NCBI RefSeq assembly: GCF_010450875.1 | Contig: NZ_CP048422.1 | Coordinates: forward strand, 1,705,001-1,769,000 | Length of the DNA: 64,000 nt | Direction of reading: 5' to 3' | Origin: Sphingomonas insulae | GTDB taxonomy: Bacteria > Pseudomonadota > Alphaproteobacteria > Sphingomonadales > Sphingomonadaceae | Shown here: positions 25,022 through 35,000 of the stretch, one piece after another | How positions within the stretch are numbered: the stretch's first letter is position 1 | How the letters are laid out: every line of letters starts with the position of its first letter | Notes under the pieces: model-generated | The model's database searches: none | What the model was told of the DNA's origin: nothing | The model's input: only the letters and a program-made list of their open reading frames with translations | Made by a program: the position numbers and the translations under genes

Positions 25022-26944
25022 GTGAGCGCTCCCGTACCGGCCGCGCTTCCCGCCGCACGCAGCGAGGGCGAGGATCACGGCCATCACGCCGATGGCATGA
25101 TCAAGCTGGCGGTGGGGGCGATCGGCATCGTCTTCGGCGATATCGGCACCAGCCCGCTCTACGCCTTTCGGGAAACCTTCGCCGGCCATCACCAGCTGGC
25201 GCTCGATCCGTTGCACATCATGGGTGTGCTCAGCCTGATGTTCTGGTCGATGATGATCGTCGTCACGATCAAATACGTCGCCATCATCATGCGCGCCGAC
25301 AACAAGGGCGAGGGCGGCAGCCTCGCACTGCTGGCGCTGGTGTCCGGGCGGACGAAGAGCAGGCGGTGGTCGACCGGCATCATTCTGCTCGGCGTGTTCG
25401 CGACCTCGCTGTTCTACGGCGATTCGATGATCACCCCCGCTGTCACCGTGCTCAGCGCCGTCGAGGGCCTCGCCGTCGCGGCACCGGCGTTCGGCGGATT
25501 GGTCCTGCCGATCGTGATCGCCATCCTGATCGCCCTGTTCTGGGTGCAGAAGAGCGGCACCGCGCGGATCGGGCTGGTATTCGGGCCGATCATGCTGGTC
25601 TATTTTGCGGTGATCGCCGTGCTCGGCCTCATCAGCGTCGTCCAGACGCCCGAGGTGCTCTGGGCCTTCTCGCCGCACCATGCCGTCGAATTCTTCCTGC
25701 TCGATCCGGTCCGCGCCTTTCTGGCGCTGGGGTCGGTGGTGCTGGCGGTGACCGGGGCCGAGGCGCTGTATGCCGACATGGGGCATTTCGGCCGCAAGCC
25801 CATCGGCCTGTCGTGGTTGGTGTTCGTCCTCCCCGCGCTCATGTGCAACTATCTGGGGCAGGGCGCATTGCTGTTCCGCGAGGGGCAGGAGGCGCTGCGC
25901 AGCCCGTTCTACATGCTGGCGCCGGACAGCCTGCAGTTGCCGCTGGTGATCCTGGCGACGATGGCCGCGATCATCGCCAGCCAGGCGGTGATCTCCGGCG
26001 CGTTTTCGGTGACGCAACAGGCGATCCAGCTCGGGTTCATGCCGCGCCTGCGCATCGAACATACCAGTGCCGCGACCGCCGGCCAGATCTACATCCCGCT
26101 CGTCAACTGGATGCTGATGGTGATGGTGATCCTGCTGGTGCTGTTCTTCCGCACCTCGTCGAACCTTACCTCGGCGTACGGCATCGCGGTGACCGGGGCG
26201 ATGTTCATCGACACCTGCCTGCTCGGCGTCGCGCTCACCCGATTGTGGAACTGGCCGCTCTATGCCGCCGCGCCGCTGCTGGCGGTGTTCTTCCTCGTGG
26301 ACGGTGCCTATTTCTCCGCGAACCTCACCAAGGTGCCGGACGGCGGCTGGTTCCCGCTGATGGTCGGCTTCATCGTCTTCACCTTCCTGACCACTTGGTC
26401 GAAGGGGCGCAAGCTGATGATGGAGCGGCTGCACGAGGCGGCGATGCCGATCAAGGTGTTCATCACCTCCGCCGCCAATTCCGCCAGCCGCGTGCCGGGG
26501 ACGGCGGTGTTCATGACCTCGTCGGCCGACGGCGTGCCGCACGCGCTGCTCCACAACCTCAAGCACAATAAGGTGCTGCACGAGCGCGTCATCCTGCTGA
26601 CCGTCAAGATCGTCGCACAGCCCTATTGGCCGGAGGCGGAGCGGGCGATGAACGACGCGATGGGCGAGGGCTTCTACCGCCTCGTCCTGCGCTACGGCTT
26701 TATGGAAGAGGTCGACGTGCCGGCGGCGTTGAAGCGGGTCCACGAATGCGGCGCCGACTTCAAGATGATGGACACCAGCTTCTTCCTGTCCCGGCAGACG
26801 CTGCTCCCCTCCGAACGGCCGGGCATGATGCTATGGCGCGAAAAGCTGTTCGCCTGGATGCTGCGCAACGCCGAAAGCGCGATGGAATTCTTTCGCCTGC
26901 CCACCAACCGCGTCGTCGAACTCGGCAGTCAGGTCGAGATTTGA
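25022..26944 (+). CDS. kup: Low-affinity potassium uptake protein Kup
   Basis: 640 residues from a GTG start. Twelve membrane spans and a cytoplasmic C-terminal domain. The Kup signature is clear: [20 protein letters not shown] at about residue 35, then [20 protein letters not shown] and [20 protein letters not shown]. It imports K+ with H+. A His-rich N-terminus (EDHGHHADG) precedes the first helix; an ATG at 25097 (MIKLAVG) is a possible later start. The stop overlaps the next gene's TTG start (TTGA). Confidence 0.95.
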   Translation: MSAPVPAALPAARSEGEDHGHHADGMIKLAVGAIGIVFGDIGTSPLYAFRETFAGHHQLALDPLHIMGVLSLMFWSMMIVVTIKYVAIIMRADNKGEGGSLALLALVSGRTKSRRWSTGIILLGVFATSLFYGDSMITPAVTVLSAVEGLAVAAPAFGGLVLPIVIAILIALFWVQKSGTARIGLVFGPIMLVYFAVIAVLGLISVVQTPEVLWAFSPHHAVEFFLLDPVRAFLALGSVVLAVTGAEALYADMGHFGRKPIGLSWLVFVLPALMCNYLGQGALLFREGQEALRSPFYMLAPDSLQLPLVILATMAAIIASQAVISGAFSVTQQAIQLGFMPRLRIEHTSAATAGQIYIPLVNWMLMVMVILLVLFFRTSSNLTSAYGIAVTGAMFIDTCLLGVALTRLWNWPLYAAAPLLAVFFLVDGAYFSANLTKVPDGGWFPLMVGFIVFTFLTTWSKGRKLMMERLHEAAMPIKVFITSAANSASRVPGTAVFMTSSADGVPHALLHNLKHNKVLHERVILLTVKIVAQPYWPEAERAMNDAMGEGFYRLVLRYGFMEEVDVPAALKRVHECGADFKMMDTSFFLSRQTLLPSERPGMMLWREKLFAWMLRNAESAMEFFRLPTNRVVELGSQVEI

Positions 26945-27459
26945 GCGCCGGTTCGCCTCCCGCGCCGATCATCGTCACCGCGCTGTTCGGCCGCCGCGAC
27001 CAGGGGTGGTTCGATGCGCAACGTGCCGCGCACTTCCCGCCCGAACGCAACCAGCTGGCGGCACACCTGACGTTGTTCCACCATTTGCCCCCGTCGGCGG
27101 AAGCCGAACTAAAGCATCGCCTGTCCGAACAGACCCGTGGCCAGCGGGCGCCGCAGGCACGGGTGGGCGGCCTCATGTCGCTTGGCCGCGGCGTCGCCTA
27201 TCGCATCGAATCGCCGGAACTGGTCGCGATCCGCCGCGACCTTGCCGAGGCATTCACCGGTCTGCTGACGCCGCAGGATGCCGGCGGCTGGCGCCCGCAC
27301 GTGACCATCCAGAACAAGGTGCAGCCGAACATCGCCAAGCTGCTGCTCACCGCGCTGACCCGCGAATTCAAACCGCAGGACGTGGAAATCGTGGGTCTCG
27401 CGACATGGTGGTATCGCGGCGGACCGTGGGAGGCACTTTCGCGGCACATGTTCGCTTGA
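26941..27459 (+). CDS. 2'-5' RNA ligase/cyclic phosphodiesterase superfamily protein
   Basis: 172 residues. Two HxT motifs of the 2H phosphoesterase superfamily: HLTLF at residue 42 and HVTIQ near residue 122, correctly spaced. Members open or form 2'-5' bonds or 2',3'-cyclic phosphates; the actual substrate is unknown. I chose the TTG at 26941 because it overlaps the kup stop codon (TTGA) and leaves a 40-residue lead to the first HxT, as in the family. Its own stop codon lies within the -35 hexamer of the tRNA-Met promoter. Confidence 0.82.
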   Translation: MSAGSPPAPIIVTALFGRRDQGWFDAQRAAHFPPERNQLAAHLTLFHHLPPSAEAELKHRLSEQTRGQRAPQARVGGLMSLGRGVAYRIESPELVAIRRDLAEAFTGLLTPQDAGGWRPHVTIQNKVQPNIAKLLLTALTREFKPQDVEIVGLATWWYRGGPWEALSRHMFA

Positions 27460-27484
27460 CGGACGCGCCATCGCCCACTTATAG
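27456..27484 (+). promoter_or_regulatory. Sigma-70 promoter for tRNA-Met
   Basis: TTGACG (27456-27461), 17-bp spacer, TTATAG (27479-27484), with the tRNA starting 20 bp after the -10. The -35 box contains the TGA stop codon (27457-27459) of the upstream gene. Confidence 0.75.
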
Positions 27485-27503
27485 GCGCGCCCTCACACGG
27501 CGG

Positions 27504-27580
27504 GGCGGAGTAGCTCAGCTGGTTAGAGCACGGGAATCATAATCCTGGGGTCGGGGGTTCAAGTCCCTCCTCCGCTACCA
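27504..27580 (+). tRNA. tRNA-Met (CAT)
   Basis: 77 nt with encoded ACCA. Acceptor GGCGGAG pairs with CTCCGCT with a G-T first pair. The anticodon arm CGGGA-ATCATAA-TCCTG gives CAT and the T arm is intact. The first acceptor pair can form, so this is not an initiator tRNA. It is most like elongator Met; an Ile2 (lysidine-modified CAT) identity is less likely. Confidence 0.93.
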
Positions 27581-27673
27581 ATCCGGTAGTGCCGCCGTCG
27601 TGATCGCAACGTCCCGAACGAACGATTTGTAAACCGTTCCCGTGCGACAAGCCGCGCTCGTTTCGCTCGAGGC

Positions 27674-27979
27674 ATGATGGTGCCGTATCACTTCCCCAAC
27701 GATCGTCGGCGCATAGAGCGGCGCGTTGCGCCGTCGTCGGCGGCCTATGCAGGTCCGGAACGGCGGTTGGCGCAGCGGCGCGCGACCGAGGTGAAGCTGG
27801 TCTGCCCACCCGAACCGATGCACCGCGGCGTGCTGTGGACCGCCGTCGTCATGACGGTCATTCTGGCCGACAGCGTGTTTCTGGACGGGGGATACCGGCA
27901 CATGCTGATCGGCTGGTTCGCCGATCGGGCCGCCGGGATACGGGAATGGTCGGCCCATCTGTGGGACTGGGGCCACTAG
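27674..27979 (+). CDS. Small membrane protein of unknown function
   Basis: 101 residues. A basic, Arg-rich cytoplasmic N-terminus (DRRRIERRVAPSSAAYAGPE then RRLAQRRA), one membrane span at about 52-71 (GVLWTAVVMTVILADSVFLD) and a Trp-rich tail (REWSAHLWDWGH). I do not recognise the family. Codon use matches the neighbours and the frame is intact, so it is probably real. The TAG stop is the first triplet of the 191-bp palindromic element that follows. Confidence 0.6.
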   Translation: MMVPYHFPNDRRRIERRVAPSSAAYAGPERRLAQRRATEVKLVCPPEPMHRGVLWTAVVMTVILADSVFLDGGYRHMLIGWFADRAAGIREWSAHLWDWGH

Positions 27980-28167
27980 AGCGGTTTTCGACCAGATTGA
28001 ACCACCGTCATCGCCCTGCGGGCGATCGCTGGCGCGGCGGGGCGCTTTCGATCCGGGGCAGCGTTGCTCGTCGGTCGCGATGCTTTGGCATCGCTTCCTC
28101 CTCGCGCCTCGCCCCGGACCGAAATCGCCGCCGTGCCGGTGATCCAGCCTGATCGAAAACCGCTTTA
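27977..28167. repeat. MITE-like 191-bp element with imperfect terminal inverted repeats
   Basis: The outer 30 bp on each side (27977-28006 and 28138-28167) are inverted with six mismatches; the core shared by both is AGCGGTTTTCGA. Interior hairpins occur (ATCGCCC-TGC-GGGCGAT, GCGATG-CTTTGG-CATCGC) and a GGGGC/GCCCC pair joins the two halves. The left end provides the stop codon of the upstream small gene, the right end that of fdhD. It fills the whole gap between these convergent genes, so it may also terminate both transcripts. Confidence 0.75.
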
Positions 28168-28953
28168 GCCGAACAGCTGCCAGGGATCGTTCAGCACCAG
28201 CATGGCATCCGCACGCGCCAGCGCGATCAACGTCAGCCCATGATCGCGGGCATGTTCGATCGCCAGGCTGGTCGGCGCCGAAATACCGACCAGCAGCGGC
28301 GTTCCCGATACCAGCGCCTTGTCGACCATCTCGAAACTGATCCGCGATGTGACCAGCGTGAACGCGGCCGGCGCGGTCGTCGCCTGATGCCCGATCAGCT
28401 TGTCGAGCGCATTGTGCCGGCCGACGTCTTCGAACGCCGCGACGATCCCGCCCGCAGCCGATGCGGCGGCGGCGGCGTGGACGGCCCCGGTCGCCACGTT
28501 CAACCGCTGGTGATCGCGCAGGCTGCCGAGCGCTGCGAATATGGCGCCGGCAGTGACCGCGGGGCGGGGCGGGCGACGGGTGACCGGCCGGACCAGCTGC
28601 TCCAGGCTGGCGATACCGCACAGGCCGCAGCTCGTGTCGCTGGTGCGATGACGGACGCGATCCTGGATACGGCCGCGACAATGGTCGGCGAGCGTGATGC
28701 GCACGATCCACCCCGCCGGTGCCGCAAAGGCGTCGACGTCGACCACGTCGGCCGGCGTGTCCGCCAGCCGTTCGGTCAACATGAAGCCCAGCGCGAACAC
28801 CTCCAGATCCGCCGGGGTCATCATCATCACCGCATAGCCCAGGCCATCGACCTCGATCGCGACCGGCGCTTCGATGGCGATCGCACGGGTGCCGGCGTCC
28901 GCGGTGCCATCGGGGCGGAGGATGAGGGTCGGCTCGCAGCGGGACGCCGTCAT
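28165..28953 (-). CDS. fdhD: Formate dehydrogenase accessory sulfurtransferase FdhD
   Basis: 262 residues. FdhD carries sulfur from a cysteine desulfurase to the bis-MGD cofactor of formate dehydrogenase-type enzymes. The redox CXXC loop is present (SCGLCGIAS), along with FMLTERLADTPADVVDVD and the conserved FEDVGRHNALDKLIG and SRISFEMVDKA blocks. The start codon overlaps the mobA stop (ATGA). It lies two genes downstream of the molybdoenzyme it presumably serves. Confidence 0.94.
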   Translation of the reverse strand: MTASRCEPTLILRPDGTADAGTRAIAIEAPVAIEVDGLGYAVMMMTPADLEVFALGFMLTERLADTPADVVDVDAFAAPAGWIVRITLADHCRGRIQDRVRHRTSDTSCGLCGIASLEQLVRPVTRRPPRPAVTAGAIFAALGSLRDHQRLNVATGAVHAAAAASAAGGIVAAFEDVGRHNALDKLIGHQATTAPAAFTLVTSRISFEMVDKALVSGTPLLVGISAPTSLAIEHARDHGLTLIALARADAMLVLNDPWQLFG

Positions 28954-29543
28954 AACGCCATCAGATCGTCCGGCGTGTTGACGTTGGCCAGCGGCTCGGG
29001 AGCCGCGATGGGCAGCGCGCCGATCTGGCGCGCCCAGCCTTGCACCGATCGCCGGTCGCACGCCGCGATGTGCGCCAGCAACTGCGACGACAGGGACGCC
29101 GGCCAATGGCCAAGGACCGGCGCATCGTTGCAATAGCTCGGCGGTCGCCTCAGCAATGCCGCCAGCAGGTCGTCGGGCAGGCGCGGCATGTCGCATCCGA
29201 CGGTGAGCACGCTGGCGTAACCCGTGCGGGCTGCATGGTCGAGCGCGCCGGCGATGCCGCCCAGCGGGCCGAGGCCGGGTGCGGGCAGGTCGGCTATGCC
29301 GCCGGCCCGCCCGACGACGACCACCTCGTCGACATAGGTGCTCACCATGCCCCGCACGTGCGCCAGCAACGCCCTCCCGTTCAGGAGGGCGGCCGCCTTG
29401 TCGCTGCCGAAGCGGCTGGAGCGCCCGCCCGCGAGGATCGCACCGAGGATCAGGCTGCCTTCTCCAGCCGCACCGGTACCGATTTGCCCGCCGGCACGTG
29501 GCTCTGCTCGGCCTTGTGCGTCACCGGGATGAGCACGTTGCAT
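28950..29543 (-). CDS. mobA: Molybdenum cofactor guanylyltransferase MobA
   Basis: 197 residues as given. The nucleotide-binding motif LAGGRSSRFGSDKA and VGCDMPRLPDDLLAAL identify MobA, which joins GMP to molybdopterin. The listed ATG gives 94 bp of overlap with the preceding gene and about 30 residues unlike MobA. The protein proper starts at LILGAILAGG, where a CTG at 29453 overlaps the upstream stop as CTGA, mirroring the ATGA and GTGA couplings elsewhere here; I suspect this non-standard codon is the real start. Confidence 0.88.
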   Translation of the reverse strand: MQRAHPGDAQGRAEPRAGGQIGTGAAGEGSLILGAILAGGRSSRFGSDKAAALLNGRALLAHVRGMVSTYVDEVVVVGRAGGIADLPAPGLGPLGGIAGALDHAARTGYASVLTVGCDMPRLPDDLLAALLRRPPSYCNDAPVLGHWPASLSSQLLAHIAACDRRSVQGWARQIGALPIAAPEPLANVNTPDDLMAL

Positions 29544-31735
29544 TCCGGATAATAGCCGCCGATGCAGCCGCGCGGAATGTCATAGGGGACGACCAGCAAC
29601 CGGGGGACGCGCCGGTCGCCGTTCGACCCCGCATCACCGACCATATCGACATAATCATGCTCGGCGACGCCCATCTCCGCCATGTCGGCGCGGTTCATCA
29701 GCACGACGTCGCGCGTGCCTTTGATCCCGCGGAACCGGTCGTGATAGCCATAGACCGTGGTGTTGAACTGATCGTTCGATCGCAGGGTCATCAGCCGGAA
29801 CCGCCCCGGCGCCTCGTCGAAGCCCGTGGCGTTCAGGGCGGTCGGCACGTTGAATTCGGCACGACCGCTTTCGGTCAGCCATTGGCGATGCGCCGCTGGC
29901 ACCCCCTTCCAGAAGCCGCCCGGCGTCCACATCCGTTCGTTGAACCGGTCGAACTTGTCGGGATAGGTCGCCTCGATCGCGTCGCGCACCAGCCCGTAGT
30001 CACCGACCCAGCCATCCCAGTCGACCTTCGGATTGGGCGCCAGCGTCGCCTTGGCGATACCCGCGACGATCGCGGGTTCCGACAGCAAAGTGTCCGCCGC
30101 CGGGGTCGCCCGGCCGCGCGATCCATAGATGCGGCTGAAGCTGTCCTCCATCGTCACCGCCTGCGCGCCGCCCGCCTGTTCGTCCGTCTCGATCCGGCCG
30201 AGGCAGGGGAGCAGGTAACAGGTCTTGCCGGGCAGCAGGTGAGTCCGGTTGAGCTTGGTCGCGATGCTGACCGTGAGGTCGAGCTGTTGCCACGCGGGCT
30301 CGATCGTCGCGGTATCGGGCACCGCGCGCGCCAGATTGCCGCCGAGGCCCAGGAAAGCCTGCGCGGTGCCGTCGATGATATGTTCGCACGCCGCGACGGT
30401 ATCCCAGCCCTTTTCCCGCGGCGGTTCGAAGTCGTACAATTCCTTCAGTCGATCGAGCGGCGCCAGTTCGGGCTTTTCCGTGATGCCGACCGTGCGCTGG
30501 CCCTGCACGTTGCTATGCCCCCGGACCGGGCCGAAACCGGCACCCGGCTTGCCGACGTTGCCGCGCAGCAGCATCAGGTTCACCAGCGTGTGCAGGTTGT
30601 CGATGCCGTGGACGTGCTGCGTCAGGCCCATGCCATAGACGCAGATCACCCGCTCGGACCGTGCATAGACCGCACCGGCGGCTTCCAGATCCTGACGCGT
30701 CAGCCCGCTCTCGTGCTCGATCGTCGCCCAGTCGGTGGCGCGGGCCTTTGCCGCGAATGCCTCGAACCCCGTCGTATGTTCGGCGATGAAGGCATGGTCG
30801 AGGATCGTGGGCGCATTGATGCGCCGGCACTGGTCGTCGGCCTCGATGACGTATTTGCAGATGCCCATCAGCGCGGCGATGTCACCCCCCGCCTTCACCT
30901 GATGGTATTGGCTCGCGATCGGCGTCGATTTGCCGGTCACCATCTCGATCGGGTTCTGCGGATCGGTGAACCGTTCGAGGCCACGTTCCTTCAACGGGTT
31001 GAAGACGACGATCTCCACCCCGCGCTTGGCGCAGGCGCGCAAGGGGTGGAGGAAGCGGGGACTGTTCACCCCGGGGTTCTGGCCGAAGTAGAAGATGGCG
31101 TCGCAGGTGTCGTAATCGGACAGGTGGATGGTGCCGACCGGCGATCCGATCGCCGATTTCAGCCCGACCGACGTCGTCTCATGGCACATGTTCGACGAAT
31201 CCGGCAGGTTCTGGCTGCCGTACATGCGCGTCATCAGCGCCCACATGTAACTGGTTTCCAGGCTGGCACGACCCGATGCGTAGAAGATGACCTTGGTCGG
31301 ATCAAACCCCTTCAGCCGGCTGCCGATGTCCGTGAACGCCTCCGCCCAGCTGACGGCGACGTATCGATCGGTCGCCGTGTCGTATTTCATCGGGTGGGTC
31401 AGCCGCCCGGCCTGTTCGAGGTCATAGTCCTTCCAGCCGCGCAGTTCGCTGACGGTGTGCGAGGCAAAGAATTCCGGGGTGGTGCGATAGGTCGTCAGTT
31501 CCCACGCGGTCGCCTTGGCACCGTTTTCGCAGAATTCGGCGATATGCGGATGCGCGGGCTTCCCCCATGCGCAGGACACGCACATGAAACCGCCGGGCTT
31601 GTTCTGCCGCGTCAACTCGCGCGCGGTTTCCGGGCGGACCTTTTCACGCAGGTTGATCTCGGCGACCGATTTCATCGATCCCCAGCCTCCTGACGGACCG
31701 GTATAGGGCTTGGTATCGATCGGCTCTTCGCTCAC
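29450..31735 (-). CDS. FdhF/YdeP-family molybdopterin oxidoreductase
   Basis: 761 residues from a GTG preceded by GGAAGG. Molybdopterin-binding domains run through the protein and an MGD-binding beta-barrel lies at the C-terminus (FRLMTLRSNDQFNTTVYGYH). The N-terminus has CVSCAWGKP and FCENGAK (C52, C55, C69), an abbreviated cluster-type motif rather than the four-Cys set of true formate dehydrogenases. C184 (SSNMCHETTSV) sits where formate dehydrogenases have the Mo-ligating Cys/Sec. YdeP has been linked to acid resistance in E. coli; the substrate here is unknown. mobA and fdhD follow in the same operon. Confidence 0.88.
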   Translation of the reverse strand: MSEEPIDTKPYTGPSGGWGSMKSVAEINLREKVRPETARELTRQNKPGGFMCVSCAWGKPAHPHIAEFCENGAKATAWELTTYRTTPEFFASHTVSELRGWKDYDLEQAGRLTHPMKYDTATDRYVAVSWAEAFTDIGSRLKGFDPTKVIFYASGRASLETSYMWALMTRMYGSQNLPDSSNMCHETTSVGLKSAIGSPVGTIHLSDYDTCDAIFYFGQNPGVNSPRFLHPLRACAKRGVEIVVFNPLKERGLERFTDPQNPIEMVTGKSTPIASQYHQVKAGGDIAALMGICKYVIEADDQCRRINAPTILDHAFIAEHTTGFEAFAAKARATDWATIEHESGLTRQDLEAAGAVYARSERVICVYGMGLTQHVHGIDNLHTLVNLMLLRGNVGKPGAGFGPVRGHSNVQGQRTVGITEKPELAPLDRLKELYDFEPPREKGWDTVAACEHIIDGTAQAFLGLGGNLARAVPDTATIEPAWQQLDLTVSIATKLNRTHLLPGKTCYLLPCLGRIETDEQAGGAQAVTMEDSFSRIYGSRGRATPAADTLLSEPAIVAGIAKATLAPNPKVDWDGWVGDYGLVRDAIEATYPDKFDRFNERMWTPGGFWKGVPAAHRQWLTESGRAEFNVPTALNATGFDEAPGRFRLMTLRSNDQFNTTVYGYHDRFRGIKGTRDVVLMNRADMAEMGVAEHDYVDMVGDAGSNGDRRVPRLLVVPYDIPRGCIGGYYPECNVLIPVTHKAEQSHVPAGKSVPVRLEKAA

Positions 31736-32085
31736 TGGGTTACCTTCCGCTGCGGTTATGGAAACGCGTGCAGGACGGGTTGGATGCACGCATTTCATGC
31801 CGGCGATGTGGCGAACTGTCACCGCCATCGGTGCGGAACGCAACTAAAATACCACCAGTGCAAAATTGGTATTGTTTTGATCGTTTCCTCATGAGACCAT
31901 TATCGACATTACCATAGTCGACGATCGAATCGGCGGGATAAAAGGTTAGATACGCTGACATGTGACGATGACCTGTCGGTTCATCGGAAGATATGCTGCG
32001 TCCATTGTGTTCCGGATAAACGATGGGTGCTTCACCATCGTGCCGGGATGTCTAGACGCATCGAATGATAACGGGGGAAATGACG
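31736..32085. promoter_or_regulatory. Divergent intergenic region between the molybdoenzyme and a TonB receptor
   Basis: 350 bp without a gene, with an AT-rich core (31840-31960) that is rare in this window and probably holds both promoters. A 7-bp inverted repeat AATACCA/TGGTATT (about 31853-31878) could be an operator half-site pair. No known riboswitch motif is seen. The last 15 bp carry the ribosome site GGGGGAA of the receptor. Confidence 0.45.
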
Positions 32086-35000
32086 ATGGCTTTCAAGGAA
32101 TTACTTGCGACGACCTGCTGTCTGGCGGCTTTGCTGGCAGCGCCGGCACAGGCGCGGACCACGACACCGGCGGCCGGGCAGGATCAGGACGAGGCCGCGA
32201 TCGGCGACCCCGTCGCGTCGGCCAAGCTGGCGGCGGACCGCGCTCGCATCGATGCCCCGGCCGACCGCGACGAGATCATCGTCACTGGAACGCGCATCGT
32301 CCGGCCGAACACCCAGTCCGCCGCGCCGATCACCACGGTCACGACCGCCGATATCGCCGCCCAGGGTGCGGTGACGGTCGAGGACGTGATGAACCGGTTG
32401 CCGCAGGTGCAGGCCAATTCCGAACAGAATTACGCCGAATCCGACGGGCGCCAGCGCATCAAGCTGCGCAACCTGGGATATGAGCGGACGCTGACGCTGC
32501 TCGACGGCCTGCGCCTCGGGCTCCAGAACGGCCTCGACGTCGGTGTCATCCCGACCGCGCTGATCGAGCGGATCGACGTGCTCAACGGCGGCGCATCGTC
32601 CGTCTATGGTTCGGACGCGATCTCGGGCGTCGTCAATTTCATCCTCAAGAAGAATTACGACGGGATCAGCCTCACCGGCAATTACAGCTTTTTCAACCAC
32701 GATAATCGGCAGAATGCGGTGACCGAGGCGGCCGGCCGCGCCTTCTTCCCGGTGCGGACCGGGATGGCGAACGACGGCGGGCGTGTCGACGTATCGTTGA
32801 CCGCGGGCAAGTCGCTGTTCAACGGCGACGTCAACGTCAGCGGCTTCGTCAACTACCGCCAGTCGGATCAGGTGTCGCTGGACGACCGTACGACATCGGC
32901 ATGCGAGGTGTCTCAGGTCGTCGCGACCGGCGTACTGAACTGCACCAGAAGCACCTATACGCAGGCGGGTACGATCGTGCCCCAATCGGGCGCCAATGCC
33001 GGGCGGACGCTGGTCAACAACCCGGATGGCTCAGGCACCTTCGTCAACTTTAATTCCGGCCCCGGCACGGCCACCGATCCCTTCGACAACCTGCCGTTCC
33101 AGCGCTCGTTCAAGCGGATCAACGCCGGCGGCTTCCTCAGCGCACGTCTGTCGGATGATATCGAACTATATTCGACCGCGCTGTTCTATCGCGACAGGTC
33201 GTTCAACACGCTGCCGAACCGGGTGTTCTCGTTCACCGCCTATGGATCGACGCCGTTTCAGGTGAATTGCGACAATCCATTCCTTTCCAGCAGCCAGCGT
33301 ACGACGTTGTGCGGTGCGCAGACGACCGGGACGGTTCCGCTTGATGTGCGGTACCGGTTCGACGGCTTGCCCCCGGTCGAAACCCGCTACGAAAATCAGG
33401 GTGTGCGAATTTCCGGCGGCCTGCGGGGACGCGTGCTCGACGACGCGTGGAGCTATGACGTCGCGGGCGTCTTCTCGCGCAACAAGGGCACCACCAATTA
33501 TCCGGGCTTCCCGGATTTCGCTCGCGTCAACCGCTCGCTTAACGTGGTGAACGTCAACGGCACGCCGGCTTGTGTCGCACGCGCGACCGATCCAGCCTGT
33601 GTTCCGTTCAACGCGTTCATCCCCAACAACAACAGTGCCGCGGTCAACAACTATCTGTTCACCGATGTCGACGGGACGGAGGGCAATGTATCCCAGCTCT
33701 GGCAGGTGCTGGCGGTGCTGAGCGGCAACCTCGGCAAATACGGCATCACCTCCCCCTTGGCCGATCAGGGCGTGGCGGTGGCGTTCGGTTCCGAATTCCG
33801 TGCCGAACGTTTCACCAGCACGGCGGACCAACAATTCCGCCAGACCAACGGCGGCACCGACGCGACGTACCGCCAGAACGTTTTCGAAGTGAACGCCGAA
33901 GTGCAGGTGCCGCTGATCGAAAAGCGGCGATTTACCGAACTGCTCCAGGTCAACGGCGGCTACCGCGTCTCGAAGTATAATCGGCTCGATGGAACGTTCA
34001 ACACGTGGAAGGTCGAGGGGCTGTGGGCGCCGATCGCCGACGTCACCTTCCGCGGTTCCTACAACAAGGCCCAGCGCGCACCGACGGTGATCGAGGCGGT
34101 GCAGGCGAGCAATATCAACTATGTGACGAACGGATCGCGCAACGATCCGTGCGCCTCGCGCCCCGATCCCAACTCGGCCAACCCTAACGTGCGGCTGCCG
34201 GCGACGGCATCGTTGCAGCAATGTCGTCTGACCGGACTGCCGGACAGCTTCTACAACACTGCCGCGATCAGTTGCCCGGACCAACTCTGCACGATCCGCA
34301 ACGGTGGCTTCGGCCTGACGCCGGAGACCGCATACACCACGACGTTCGGCGTCGTCCTGCGGCCGCGTTTCCTGAAGGGGCTGACCATCTCGGTCGATCG
34401 TTTCCTGATCAACCTCAACGACTCCATCGGCTATTTCAGCGCCAACGACTTCCTGAACGGATGTCTGACGACGGGCCTGGACTATTATTGCCGGGGCGTC
34501 GTGCGGAATCCGGGCAGTTTCACGCTATCCAGTCCACCGGCCGGCAATCCGACGACCGGCTATATCGCGCAAGGGACCAGCAACGGCTATCGATCGAAGT
34601 CGCACGGTTGGGATTTCCAGGGTCAATATACCCTTGGGCTCGGTGGTGCGGGATCGCTGGATCTGAGCTTCAACGGTTCGCTGATGACGCTGGCGGGCGG
34701 TCAGGATTCACCGGACGCCGTGCCGCGCAACTGTGTCGGCTATTACGGGCCCGGTTGCGGGGAGAGCCTGCCGAAATGGAAGCATGGCCTGCGCACCACC
34801 TGGACTTCGCCTGACAAGGTGATCAACCTCTCGGTCAACTGGCGGCACATCGCTCCGATGACGATCGCCTACAATGCCGATGCCAGCACCGGCATACCGA
34901 TCGACGCACCGCAGCGTCGCCGATTCTTCACCGGCGTCGATGCGTATGACTACATCGATCTGTCGACGAGCTTCGATATCGCCAAGAGCTTCACGCTCCG

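Noticed and set aside
27504..27580. Initiator tRNA-fMet
   Set aside because: The first acceptor pair (G-T) can form and the anticodon stem lacks the three G-C pairs of initiator tRNAs, so elongator Met is favoured.
29279..31693. Long plus-strand open frame opposite the molybdoenzyme
   Set aside because: The minus strand encodes a complete molybdopterin oxidoreductase; the plus-strand product has no recognisable motif.
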